Source: Heterocephalus glaber (taxonomy: Eukaryota; Chordata; Mammalia; Rodentia; Bathyergidae). From it: a DNA stretch of 64,000 bases. Shown here in pieces: positions 10,460-22,500 of the stretch (positions are counted from its first letter, which is position 1; the number at the start of each line of letters is the position of its first letter). The stretch is from the NCBI RefSeq assembly GCF_000247695.1, contig NW_004624730.1, positions 33,479,661 to 33,543,660 on the forward strand, given 5' to 3'. The notes under the pieces were generated by a model. It worked only from the letters and a program-made list of their open reading frames with translations, was not told where the DNA came from and ran no database searches. A program made the translations under genes and the position numbers.

Positions 10460-10800
10460 GTAATATTTTAGTGCATATCAACCCATACTTTTTCATGTAT
10501 GCACACGGTTTTGGACTTTGAAAATGCGTTAAAATGGCATCATATTGTAAATGAATCCTCAGAGTGGACTTTTAGGGTACAGACACATTTTTAAAGTTTT
10601 TCCAAATGCAAAATTTAAAATATTTTAAAAAATTAAGATAGAGACTATACTGATATAGAGAACTTAATGTACCCATTGCCCAACTTCAATTGATTTCAGT
10701 ATATGGGCAGTATTGTTTCATCAAAGCCACCTACTTTTGCATTATTTTGAGGTCACTTTCAGGTAAATATTTTAGTGTACATAGTTAACAATTTTAATTT
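10460..10800 (-). repeat. Possible old L1 fragment, antisense
   Basis: Words such as aacttaatgtacccattgccc and gaggtcactttcaggtaaatattttag resemble old mammalian L1 3' regions in reverse. Weak. Confidence 0.35.
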
Positions 10801-11379
10801 TGCCTCATTGCTTTCCAGAAATGTGTTAATCAATATTTGACAGAGATGATTTTTAAAATGTTTTTAAAAATCTTAATGTTAATGGGTTAATGTTAATCTT
10901 AATGGGTTAGATGTGTATCTTACTTCATTTTGCTCAGGTAATAAAAAACATCTAACATAATGAATTTGGCTATGCATATACTTTAGCAAGAAACTTTAGT
11001 TTCCTTATCAGTATATCCCTTTTAGGAATGCTGTGACTGTTAGGGTGATCGTATAATTTATTGTCCAACTGTGGCATTGTTGGGATTAAAAAGAGGCATA
11101 ATAATGCTAGTACAGTGTAACAGGAATAAATCAAAACTATCGGGAGCACAGAACTGTCGACTTATCCCAGCATTAGGGCTTCTATAAGGTGCAAATACAT
11201 GCAGTGACTATATCACAGTCAATAAATGGTCGGTGTTACTAAATTTCAGTGTTTATGAATGCTCTTGTATGCATTATGTAGTAAGTCTTCCTCTTAAAAG
11301 AAGCTGACAGTGCTCCCTATTTTTTTAAGCAGTTCTAATTTTTGCAATTAAGAATTTGTATTTGTATTAATATTTGTAG

Positions 11380-11561
11380 CTGGAGAATGCTGGAGGAGAC
11401 CTTAAGGATGGCCGCCAACACTATGAAGAAGCTGTTGTCATTTTGGATGCTGGTGCTCAGTACGGGAAAGTCATAGACCGAAGAGTGAGGGAACTATTTG
11501 TGCAATCTGAAATCTTCCCCCTGGAAACGCCAGCATTTGCCATAAAAGAACAAGGATTCCG
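11380..11561 (+). CDS. GMPS: GMPS exon 2 (start of amidotransferase domain)
   Basis: Encodes about residues 10-69 plus two bases of Arg70, starting at LENAGGD and including the first beta-strand/loop of the class I amidotransferase fold ([20 protein letters not shown]). The acceptor is ...tttgtag and the donor G|gtagaa is a weak non-consensus site. Entry phase 0, exit phase 2. If intron 2 were retained, the frame would hit TAG at once. Confidence 0.97.
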
Positions 11562-13481
11562 GTAGAATTTTCACTAATGTTTTTATGGGAAGATTGAATT
11601 TAGTTTGTTGAATATTTATTACTAATTTGCTTGGGCACTGACTGAATTGTTTCGTGTGGTGTGGTGGATCTAACCTACAGCCTTGTGCATACTGAGCAAG
11701 TAAGTGCTTTACCACTAGAGCTATACCACTGGTCCCTGATTTTATTTTTTTAAGAAAGAAAAATACAGAATGATTTTGTAGGAAGGGGAAAGGAAAAATT
11801 ATGAGAAAAGGAAAAAATGGAAACAGAATGATTTTGTAAGAAAATTTTCATGGCTTGATTGGGTATAAAAGCAAAGGAAAAAATATACACTTTCAGTAAA
11901 AAAGATTACATTAATTTTAACTGTATAGTTAAAACCTTAATTTAACTTTTATGTTTTACAGGATTTGTGGGTCACAGTTACTTTTAGCGATTATGGTGAT
12001 TTTAGTCATTCACCCTACAGCATTTAGTCAAAGAAAGGTACACAGAAAGTTGGATAGGCTACCCAAAGGTGGAAATATGTATACTGTAAGTCTATTTTGC
12101 TTCCTATCCCGATAGTCTAGTTTTAAAAGCATGAAAAAATTTTTGTTTAAGGGCAAATTCAAACAGCTTGTACACTTAGCATAGTCAAAACAACAGCCAG
12201 TTTCTATGTTTCTTTCTTCAGCATTTCTGGTTAGTGCCATGCCTTTTCTCATGGAGTATGTTCTCTGCTAAAAGAGAGTGTCATCTAGAAGGCAAGCAGC
12301 TGTAGTTTATGTGCTAAATTGGTTCTTAAACTTTAGTGTTTTGTATGCTGTACTTCTCAGATTCTTTTTTTTTGGTACCGAGGATCAAACTCAGGACCTT
12401 GCGCTTGTGAGCCAAGCGGCGGAACCACTAGGCTAAATCCCTGGCCCACTCAGATTCTTTTTAAAGAGGCATAAAGGGGTTTATTAGAATTTTTTTTTTC
12501 CCGGTACTGGGGATCAAACCTCAGGACCTTGTGCTTGCCAGGCAGGTGTGGTGCCACTGAGCTGCATCCCCGGCCCTAGGCAGAATGTTTTAAATAACAT
12601 TTTTCCAATGACAAAATAGTTAAAAGACTGTTCAAAGACTTAACCGACATTTATACATTATTGTGTGATTTCTTGTTTTCTAAGATAGAGTGAATTGGAA
12701 GTTAAAAAAAAAAAAGCCAGTTTTAAATTTAACTCTGTTCTTGTCTGAGGATAAAATTCAAAACAGTTTACTCTTTTAGTGTAGAATTTTAGATTAAGAA
12801 AATACTCTTGAGTTTATCTAATTCAGCTGTCATGATTTACCACCAAGAGCTAGTTTTAGATCAGCGAACTCAAATCTGAATGGCTATGTGTCAAATCCAA
12901 GCTCTAATTATTCCCCTCACCTAAAACAACGAAAGTTTTTTTTACCCATCAAACTAATCCAAACTAAATGTTTTAAAATACAGTAACTGGATACAATACT
13001 TGTGTCTAGAGTTTTCTGTAGTAATGACCATTATAGCACTGCAGCTTCTGTAGTATGCTAATCCTTTCTGCTGAAACATCTATTTGGCTACATTTTTTTC
13101 TGCAATAAATGTTAGTTTTGTGATATGAGAGATAGCCTTCTTAGTTTTTTGAGACAGGGTTTCACTAGGTAGTTCAGGCTGACCTTGAACTAACTTTGTA
13201 GCCCACAGGCTTGCCTCACATTTGCAGCAATCCTCTTGCCTCAGCCTCTCGAGTGCTGGGATTATAGGCATGTACTTGTTTTTAGAACCTTGGCCCAGGG
13301 CTAGGGATGTTGCCTAGTATGTGTGAGATCCTAGGTCATAGGTGATGAACCTGTGGCACGCATGCCTCAGCTGACTGTTTGTTATCATTGAAAGCTAAAA
13401 GGTTTACCATCATTGTCCTAGGTTCAATCCCCTGCACTGCAAAAGGAAAGGGTGTGTTTGTGAGTGTGTGTGTGTTTGTGA

Positions 13482-13524
<43 letters not shown>

Positions 13525-16500
13525 ACCTTGGTAATTATTATTTGGAATGGCTTGGGGTTGTTGGGCCTTGTAATTACAAGTTTCAGAAAAGCAGGGTAGA
13601 AATAGAAGCCTTAGGAAGACTGATTAACTCAAGATTAACTGTTCCCAAGACTCAGTGAGATAAAAGACTTCATAATTGGTTTAAGTACTCTTTGAGTTTA
13701 ATCCTTGACTGAGTCCATCACATATTTTTTTAATAGTGTTAGGAGACTTCCTTAAGTTGTTTAGTAGGTTAATGAGGGATGCCAAGCAGTCCCATGGTGG
13801 TTACCCTTCATAAAATGAAACATGATGCAGTGTAATGAGATTTTAAGAGGTCTTGATTATTTAGTATGTTTAATAGAATTTTAGCTTCTGTTATTTTCAG
13901 GCAGATCTTTTTTTGGGGGAGGTACCGGGGATCGAACTCAGGACCTTGCGCTTGCAAGGCAGATGGCTGAACCACTGAGCTAAATCCCCAGCCCACAAGC
14001 TTCTGTTATTTTGAGGAGCTAGGTTACATATCTGTGGGGAGCCCTCTACCCTTTAGAATTGTTATCTTAAAGATACCAATTTGTTTTCTGAGTAGGTGGT
14101 CTTCCAACTCTTTTGTAGGAGATAGAATATCAAACATATATCATATTTAATGTTATCACTATAAAGTTTAAAGGGTGCTTTTGAGCTTACTAAGATTTTT
14201 TTATTTTTTTGTTTTTAGTAAGATAATTACATATTTTACAGTGCCCTATCTTGCTGAGTTATTTTTATAAATTTGACTTTTTGTTATTATTTGGGATGTA
14301 TTATAGCCTACCAGTATACTTTGTATGTTTTTACATGGCAAGTAGCCACTAAATAAATTTAATCTGAATTTATTTTTAAGTACATTTTGTTTGGATCTTG
14401 TAATTCATTTTTCTTTGAAATTAGGTAAATTAGTTTTATCTGCAAACTCAAACTTAAAATGAGGATGGGGTACCTTAAACTGAGTAATAAAGGTAAGTAT
14501 GCCTTTATTGTGAGTTGGCATAGAGAGCAAACTGGAGAACATGTGGAGTCTGAAGGGATGCAAGAAAGGAGGGCATGCCTCTCTGTGAGTCTAGCTGTAA
14601 TTGTAGCCATGCTAAGAGTGAAGGCCTACTAGTGCTATATTTTTTTTCCTAAAGAAAATCCACAAATAAGAATTTTCATGTGATATTCCTGCTATTAAAA
14701 TATTTAATTTTTTGAGTTAATGTTGAGGGCTGAATAAGGTGTGTCAGTGGCTAGGTGAGGAATGTACGCCTCAGTTTGTACATCTCCTTTAATAGCTCCT
14801 CTCCTAAGTTAACCGATAGAATCCTCTGCAGATTGTAATTAGCTAAATTACAATATTGGTGTGAGTTCTGAGAGCTGACAGTATGGTACAAAGTTGATGT
14901 TAGCTCTCTTTCCTGCCTCCCAGGGGAAATTGTTGAGGATATTAAAACATTGTCAGAGGGCAGGGGCTATAATAGAACACTTAACTAGCATGTACAGGCT
15001 CTGGGTTCAATCCCTAGCAAACCCCTTCTCCTCAGTTCCTAAACTAGCAGTTAGGGATTAGTTTTTCACTGAATTTCTTACTTAAATCCACAGTGCTATT
15101 ATCATCTCTGGAGGACCTAATTCTGTGTATGCGGAAGATGCTCCCTGGTTTGATCCAGCAATATTCACTATTGGCAAGCCTATCCTTGGGATTTGCTATG
15201 GCATGCAGGTACATCTGTAAAATTAACTTTGTAGAAACTTTTTTTAGACTTTTAAGACTCAAATTGTGTAAAGTTCCAACAGTTTTGTTTATGTTGATCT
15301 TTCAGCTCTCTTATAGTTATGAACTGTACATTATGTGAAGCAGAAATATATGATGTTCATTAAGAATAAGGAAGAAAGCATTCATTTTTCATTTAGCAAA
15401 TATGAATGACTACTCTGGATCACACACTTTGTTAAGCCCCTGGGGCTGTGAAGATACCTGAATATTTCGGAGAAAGCATGTGTTAGAACATGGTCTATTT
15501 TGATAATCATACTAGTTTGAATGTCTAGATTAGAGAATGTGAGAGAAGATGAAGGGTAAAACAAAAATTAGATAAGGGCTGTGTAATGAAAAGTTTTGAT
15601 ATAGGGGCTTAGACTTTATCCTGTAGACCAGGAGTCAGCAAACTGTGGTCTTTACACCAAATATGGGCCCCTACTTGTTTTCTGAACACCTTCAAGTAAA
15701 GAATGGTTTTTATTTTGGGAAAATTAAAAAATTATATTTTGTGATATGTGAAAATGAAATGAAAATTGAAGTTCTATGTCCATGAATAAAGTTTTATTGG
15801 AATACATCCATATGTCTCCTTTAAGTATTGTCTGTGGATACTTTTGGGCTATGATGGCAAAAGTTGAATAGTTACAATAGATGCAGCAAAGGCTTCAGAG
15901 GCTAAATATTTACTCTGGCCTTTACCAATCCCTACTCTAGTTGCTAGAGAGCCATTGAGAATTTAATTATGGACTAACACAGTCATATTCACATTTTAGT
16001 AGCTATCATTGGTAGATCTCTAGAATATAGATTGGAAGATGGACAATCTAGAGGCCAGGGAACTGTTAGTTTGTAGGACTGTTTCCTAGGTTGCATGTTA
16101 GTTAATGTACCATAGAATACATTTTATGTCTGAGATTTAGTTAGAAAAATATTGGCTTAAAAATTAGCAAGTTGTTTCCAAACCTTTATTATGGGAAGGT
16201 TTAGTATGAATGCCTAAGAAGAAAATGAGATGACTGCATTTACTAATGGTTTTTGAAGAATGTGCTACTATGAATTTATTTATATATTTATTATTTCTTT
16301 GAGACAGGGTCTTGCTATATGGTTCAGGCTGGTTTTGAACTCACTGTGTACCCTAAGCTAGCCTCAAATTTGTGGCGATTTTCCTGCTTCGGCCTCCTAA
16401 GTCTGGGATTACAGGCATGCACCACCACACCTGGCATATGCTACTATGAATTAAAAGAATAACAGCTTTTCTGTTGGGGCCTGGGCCACCTCACATCATA

Positions 16501-19500
16501 CATTTAATCCATAATTACATAATTCTCAGTTGATGTATAAGTTGATATATCAATTTTTTTTTTTTGGTACCGGGGATGGAACTTGGGACCTTGCGCTTGG
16601 GGAGCAGGCGCCGGAACCACTGAGCTAAATCCCTGGTCCCACCGCACATCATACAGTGTTCAGACATGACTTCTATTGTGGAACAGACATATAAGTTGAG
16701 TTGGAATGATTATATCAGATTTAATGTTTTCAACACTGTTCTGTGTATATTACCTGCTGTGGGTGGAGCTTTGGGGCATATACAAACAATAAGAAAAAGA
16801 ACACTAGCAGGAGTAGAATGAAGAGGCCATTTAAAATAAGAGTATAGGCATATGGGATTTGAACAGATGAGCTTAATTAAAAGGCCAGATTTTCTTACTT
16901 ATCCTATCTCTTCATCACATCCTTCTTGCAGTCTTTTAGCCTGTTCTTGTGGGGCCAAAGATTAAATAGCTTGGAGGAATTTGTATTTGGCTGAATTCCT
17001 GTCTTAGTACTGCAGTTCTTTTCTTGTCTGACTTTTTTCTAAGACCAAAGTATCTTTTTAAATGCTTTAAAATTAAACTCTGCTATGAGTTATATGTGGG
17101 TACACGTATATCACTGTGGTATGATTCTTTTAATTCTTTGGGGAAGATCCCCAGCAGGGGAATAGCTGGGTCAAATGGGACTTCCAGTCCTAGTTCTTTG
17201 AGGTATCTCCATACTGATTGCCACAGTGGTTGCACCAGTCTATACTCCCACCAGCAGTGGAGCAGTGTTCCTCTTTCCCCACAGCCCCACCAGCATTTGT
17301 TATTGGTTGATTTCATGATAGCAGCCATTCTTTCTGGGGTGAGGTGGAATCTTAGCATTGTTTTCATTTGTATCTCTTGAATGACCACTTATCTAATTTA
17401 CACAGCCCTTGTCTAATTTTTGTTTCACCCTTCATCTTCTCCCACATTCTCTAATTCAGACATTCAAACTAGTATGATTATCAAAATAGACCATTTTAAA
17501 ACTTGGAAACAGCCCAATTGCCTATCAACTGGAGACTGGATAAAGAAAGTGGGTTTTTAAAATAAAAGGGAGTACTACTCAGCCATAAAAAATGAAAAAT
17601 TAGAGACATTTATAGCTAAATGGATGCACATTGAGGCAATACTCTTAAGTGAAATAAATAGGACACACGTGTAAATACCAAAGTTTTTCTAGTGTGAGAA
17701 ACTGAAAGTGTAAATAAGGACTAAAAGATATAATAGATAATGTGAAATAGGAAGAAAAGGGGCGAAGGGGAAGTGGGAGGGGTAGGGGAAAGGAAAGAAG
17801 GGAATGGAATTAATATCAGAAAATGAAAAAATGGAAACAAAGTCTTTATAAATAGGGAGGGCGGGTGAATGGGGAAAAAAATAGGAACCAAGAGAGATTA
17901 TGTAAAGGTGCAAATTTCCAAAATTTTCCAATTTTGTCATTATATTCTATACCTAAAATGTACCAGTAAAATTAATTAAAAAAATAAAATTAAACTGATT
18001 TAAGTATTAAATTCCTATTTGTAACAGATGAACTAAAATACATTGAATAGAAACTATGCCAGTGTTTTAACAGAAGTTAACTTTAGGTCAAATTTCTGAT
18101 TCAATTTTGTTTTATAATCATGCTTGTTAATAACTATATAATTATAATAATATAAAGTTATATTTATCAAACTCCCTTTTTTGGGTACAAATATAACATT
18201 TTGAAAACAGGAAATATAAATGATAAAACCATCATAACAAATGAAGATTTTTCTTTTGATTCATATTATCTGTTTTCTCTTTGAGCAGATGATGAATAAG
18301 GTATTTGGAGGTACTGTGCACAAAAAAAGTGTTAGAGAAGATGGAGTCTTCAACATCAGTGTGGATAATACATGTTCATTATTCAGGTATTACATTCTTA
18401 GATGACTAAGAATGGTAGTAGATAAATGAGTTTAAAATCAGTACTGTTAATTTTTCAAAATTAGAGGTTCAGTAGTTTATAAAATTAATGATCAGTAGTA
18501 GCCATGCAGGTATATTTGCCACATTTGCCTTCCATTTGTATGTCAGTACAGTGAAGATGATGCGAAGCTAATTAGGAATAAGGAAGGCACTTAGGAAGTG
18601 ACTTGGGGAGACCTTGTGTAGTCGGGAACCGTGTGTCTTAAGATGCCAACATTTGTAGTTTTCCTTTTTCACTCTTTGGAGTGATTTTATATATTACTGT
18701 GCCAGATGTGGCAAATGAATAAAGATTTAAACTATCCTGCATTAACTATACGCATGTGCATTTCTCTTTCATTAGGTTTTTTTTTTTGAGCACTTACTAA
18801 GCCATCCACTTGCTGGATTCGTTATTAGATAGTTTTTATTTCCCTTCCCCTTACCTTTACATTGAGGTGGAAATGTAGTTTGGTCTTCAATATTTTTAAC
18901 ATGTTCCTGCCAACTGAACTACTGGTGGTATATGCATGACTGTCTCATTGGGTGTCTTGTACTTGTTGGTTCAAAAGTGGATCTAATCACTTGTCTGTAA
19001 ATGGACCAAATCCGGTTAGTTGCTTTGAATTTGAATAATTACTGTTCAAATATGAATATTTTTGTTTTTGTTTTTTGGGTTTTTTTGGTACTGGGGATCA
19101 GACTCTCGGGACCTTGCACTTGCAAGGCAGGCACTGGAACCACTGAGCTAAATCCCTGGCCCCTCAAATATGAATATCAGTAGTATTTATACTGATTAAA
19201 ATTATTGTAATAATTAGCAGTTTTATTTATTTCATTAAATTAAATTTATATTTGTAAATAGTTTATCAATAATTAATTCTCTAAATTTTAGCATGGAAAT
19301 CTTACCAGTACCCCATTGCTGTTGTATGTAATAAACATTTACAATTGCTGTACCACAAATTAGCTGTATTGTAATTTTTTTTATACCATTTCAGTGTTTT
19401 TCCTTAAGGAACTGTAGTATGATGATACCTGGTCTGCTAACTCAACACCTTTCTTTGCATTATTGTAATGAAAGACCCTCTAAGAAGTGATACGAGTCCC

Positions 19501-22500
19501 CATTGGGGCAGTCATGCATGTACCACTGGTGGTTCAAGCTGGTTGGAATGATCCAATTCAAATCAGAACCACCTGGTAGTGAGACATGAATTATGGCCCC
19601 ATTTTAATACAGTGAATGTATTACTTGCTTTTATTGCTAGTTAATAAAGATGATGTAGCTCTAATCTATTTAAAAATTGGTAAATGTGGGTCAGGGGTAC
19701 AGGTCAGTAGTAGAATGTGTACTTAGTTCAAACCCCAGTACTCCCCCGCCATGCCCCACATCAAAAAGAAAGTTTAAAAAATGGAAAAAGAAAGAAAATA
19801 GATGAATCAGCTGATTCCAAGCTTCCTTGAATTATTGATTGACTTGGGTAAAAGTTGAAAATAATAATTTTCATTATGTTTTTTGAGAAGACTGGAAACA
19901 ACATTTTGGTCCCTTTATTTCTTTTTTGGGAGGTTTTTGTTCTTTGTATAAAGCTCAGATGGTGGACTATTGGTACACTTATGTACTTTTTTTAAACTAA
20001 ATTTCAGTTTTATTTTAAAACCATATTTCCCCTTAGCTACATTAAATCTGTAAGATTCAGGCTCTTAATTAGTGTTACGCTTTTTAGTTTTATATCTAAT
20101 AGTGATAAAAATTTATTTTTCACTGTTTCTTTTCTTTTTTTATTACCTTTTTTAACTGTACTATTTCTAGTTTCTAGTTTTTATTTTGTTTATTAATAAT
20201 TCTTAGACTCCGTTGACTTAGTCTGTTCCAACTTGTATAGATTAAAAATTTAAAAATTAAGTCATGAGTTGTTATCTGAAGTGAAGATAGAATCCTAGTT
20301 TTTATATAAGACTCGCTGCAGCTGTTTCTTCATTATTATTTAGGAAAGGCAAAAATAAGTAGATGATCTGTTTTCAAAAATTCTCATTTTTTAGTGGCTG
20401 GGAGTATATTGTGTCTCAGTTGCCTGTCATACGTGAGACCCTGGGTTTAATCCCCAAGGCCACAAAACAAAAACAAAAAAATTCTTTTTTAAAGAAAGAT
20501 TAATTTAAAAAGCTAATGTTCAAAATAATCTTACAAATTAAAACTTATCATTACCAAAATGTGTTTGAAATCCAGTCCTTGTTTCACTTTCTAACAGAGA
20601 GATGTTGCTGCTAGCATTCATCTTTATTTGAGGTGATTAGTCTTGAGGACTGTTTCAGGAGTCTCACTGTATACAAGAGATTTTAATCATAAAGATCTGA
20701 TTAATATTTAATATTTTTCTGTTTTTCTAGTTCTAAAATTCTAGGAATCCATTAAAGCCTACACTGTTCCTATACAGCAGTGATAGCCACAACAAAATCT
20801 CTGGAACATCTTTTGACATTGATGTACTTTGTCATGCTTTTTTATTTTTTATTTTTTGGTACCAGGAATTGAACTCAGGTCCTTGGGCTTGTGAGGCAGG
20901 CAGCAGAACCACTGAGCCCGGCCCAGTCTTGCTTTTTTTTCAATGTTCTTTTTCGTTTTAGTTTTTAGATAGGTTCCTTTTTTTTTGGTACCAGGGATCA
21001 AACTCAGGACCTTGCACTTGCGAGGCAAGTGGTGGAACCACTGAGCTAAATCCCCGGCCCTAGATAGGTTCTTGCTATGTAGTTCCAGCTGGCTTTGAAC
21101 TCACTATGTAGCCCAGGCTGGCCTTTAACTTGGGGCGATCCTCCTGCCTCAGCCTCCCAAATGTGACACCATGCCCAGCTTATTTTATGTTCTTATTCCT
21201 TAATATTTAATAGCAAGTCCTTATTCAGATTTTCTTGCAATATAAGCAGAATCTTATGATAGTTTTTCTAGGACCAGAGAAAGTTACACTTTATACGTGT
21301 ATAATTGTTACTCAAATCTGTAATAGTTGTACATACCCCCTCCACCTTATTTTGTGTTACTGGGGATTGAACCCAGGGCCTTTGCTATATCCTTAGCACC
21401 TTTTTATTTTTTAATTTGAGATGGAGTATTACTAAGTTACCCAGGCTGGGCTTGACCTTTTGATTCTCCTGACTCAGCCTCTCAGAGAGATGGGATTATA
21501 GGCATATACAACCATGTTTGGCTCCCCCCTTTATTATTAAATGTCATTGATTTGTTTGGTATTAGACATTCTCATTGCTACTGGACTGTCATTATTTTTT
21601 AAGACCTTTCAGTGGAGAGGTAGGTAATACCTATTCTTTTAGAAAGAGAAAATTAAATCATTAGTATAAATTATTTCCTATTAAAATGAAAGATGATCAA
21701 GTTTTTCACTTCTTTGATTTTTGTATCTCCTTACTCAAGCTAGAAACTTTGATAACTAATTTTATCATTGTTTCAACCTATTATACACATGTCTATGTAA
21801 ATATAGGAGTAATGTCATTAGTACTGTTACTAGTGACATAAGACTACAATACAGGACAAAGTGTTAATGTCTTTGATGCACCTGTGTTCTTAAGATGAAT
21901 CCTAATAGATGTAATTACTGATTTATTAATCTCTGGAAATTATTTTTGTGTGTGTGTAATTATATTATCAACTTCATGTATAGACTTCGAGATTTAGTAT
22001 CCTAAATTATTGGCTTTATGTATAATTAAATTAACATTTAAATTTATAATTTTTATAATTTACTAATTTATAATTTATAATTATAATTTAAATTAACATT
22101 TAAATTCTAGCACTGTTGCATTGTAATCTATTTTTATCTATTTTCTTCAAGTTTATATTTCTAAAGCAAAAGAACTTAATAATCATGTTTTAAGGATTCT
22201 TGTGTGTGATATTTTGTTTTTTGTATGTTTAGGGGCCTTCAGAAGGAAGAAATTGTTTTGCTTACACATGGAGATAGTGTAGACAAAGTAGCTGATGGAT
22301 TCAAGGTTGTGGCACGTTCTGGGAACATTGTGGCAGGTGAAAATTATGTGTTTCTGTATGAAGTACTGTTATCTTCCTTATTTTTAAAACATTGTAAATG
22401 TGGTGGGATCAGTTGTTAATGAAAAGAATTCAGTATTAGAAGAATTACCCAGAAGTCACATAATGGTTTACTTAAAATACTTTAAAAAATGTTCATCCTA

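Larger units (their letters stand above)
1..11379 (+). other. GMPS: GMPS intron 1, 3' part (first 11.4 kb of window)
   Basis: No exon is visible. The stretch holds SINEs, a MaLR-type LTR, a hAT MITE, a piggyBac fossil and old L1 pieces, listed separately. I see nothing classifiable in about 720-1330, 1890-2420, 3450-4120, 4560-5040, 5750-6420, 6540-7080, 8750-9090 and 10800-11340. Assignment to intron 1 rests on exon 2 having an acceptor and entering at phase 0 after the short first exon of mammalian GMPS. Confidence 0.8.
11562..15093 (+). other. GMPS: GMPS intron 2
   Basis: 3.5 kb. Holds ID and B1 SINEs, a hAT MITE nested in an ID element, and a (GT)n tract. I see nothing classifiable at 11750-12360, 12580-13130, 13530-13880 and 14000-14950. 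Confidence 0.9.
15390..16085. repeat. Ancient LINE-2-like stretch (interrupted)
   Basis: gcccctggggctgtgaagat, aagggctgtgtaatgaaaag, gacttattatcctgtaga-like and gattggaagatggacaatctag words follow the order of a common ancient mammalian LINE. It is interrupted at 15629-15934. Family assignment from memory is tentative. Confidence 0.4.
17080..17985 (+). mobile_element. 5'-inverted (twin-primed) truncated L1
   Basis: Flanked by the 11-bp duplication aaaattaaact (17069-17079 and 17986-17996). 17083-17388 is antisense L1 ORF2 C-terminal region, the reverse strand reading [20 protein letters not shown] and [11 protein letters not shown]. 17498-17985 is sense L1 (last ORF2 part reading [20 protein letters not shown], purine-rich 3' UTR, A-rich tail). 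Compared with the long L1 in intron 10, the two parts are adjacent in L1 coordinates, as twin priming predicts. The junction holds about 95 bp of non-L1 sequence. Confidence 0.88.
15209..18288 (+). other. GMPS: GMPS intron 3
   Basis: 3.1 kb. Contains an old LINE-2-like stretch split by a hAT element, a B1, an ID and a twin-primed L1. Nothing classifiable at 15209-15390, 16650-17060 and 17997-18288. Confidence 0.9.
18387..22232 (+). other. GMPS: GMPS intron 4
   Basis: 3.8 kb. Contains ID and B1 SINEs and an AT-rich repeat near its 3' end. Nothing classifiable at 18387-19045, 19180-19680, 19800-20390, 20490-20835 and 21530-22010. Confidence 0.9.

Noticed and set aside
1..11379. Search for GMPS exon 1 or its promoter
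   Set aside because: No ATG followed by the short N-terminal peptide and a GT donor, and no CpG-rich promoter-like region, was seen; exon 1 must lie upstream.
17398..17494. Treating this segment as ordinary L1 sequence
   Set aside because: It has no counterpart in the long L1 of intron 10 at the same place and instead matches 15491-15586 in reverse complement.
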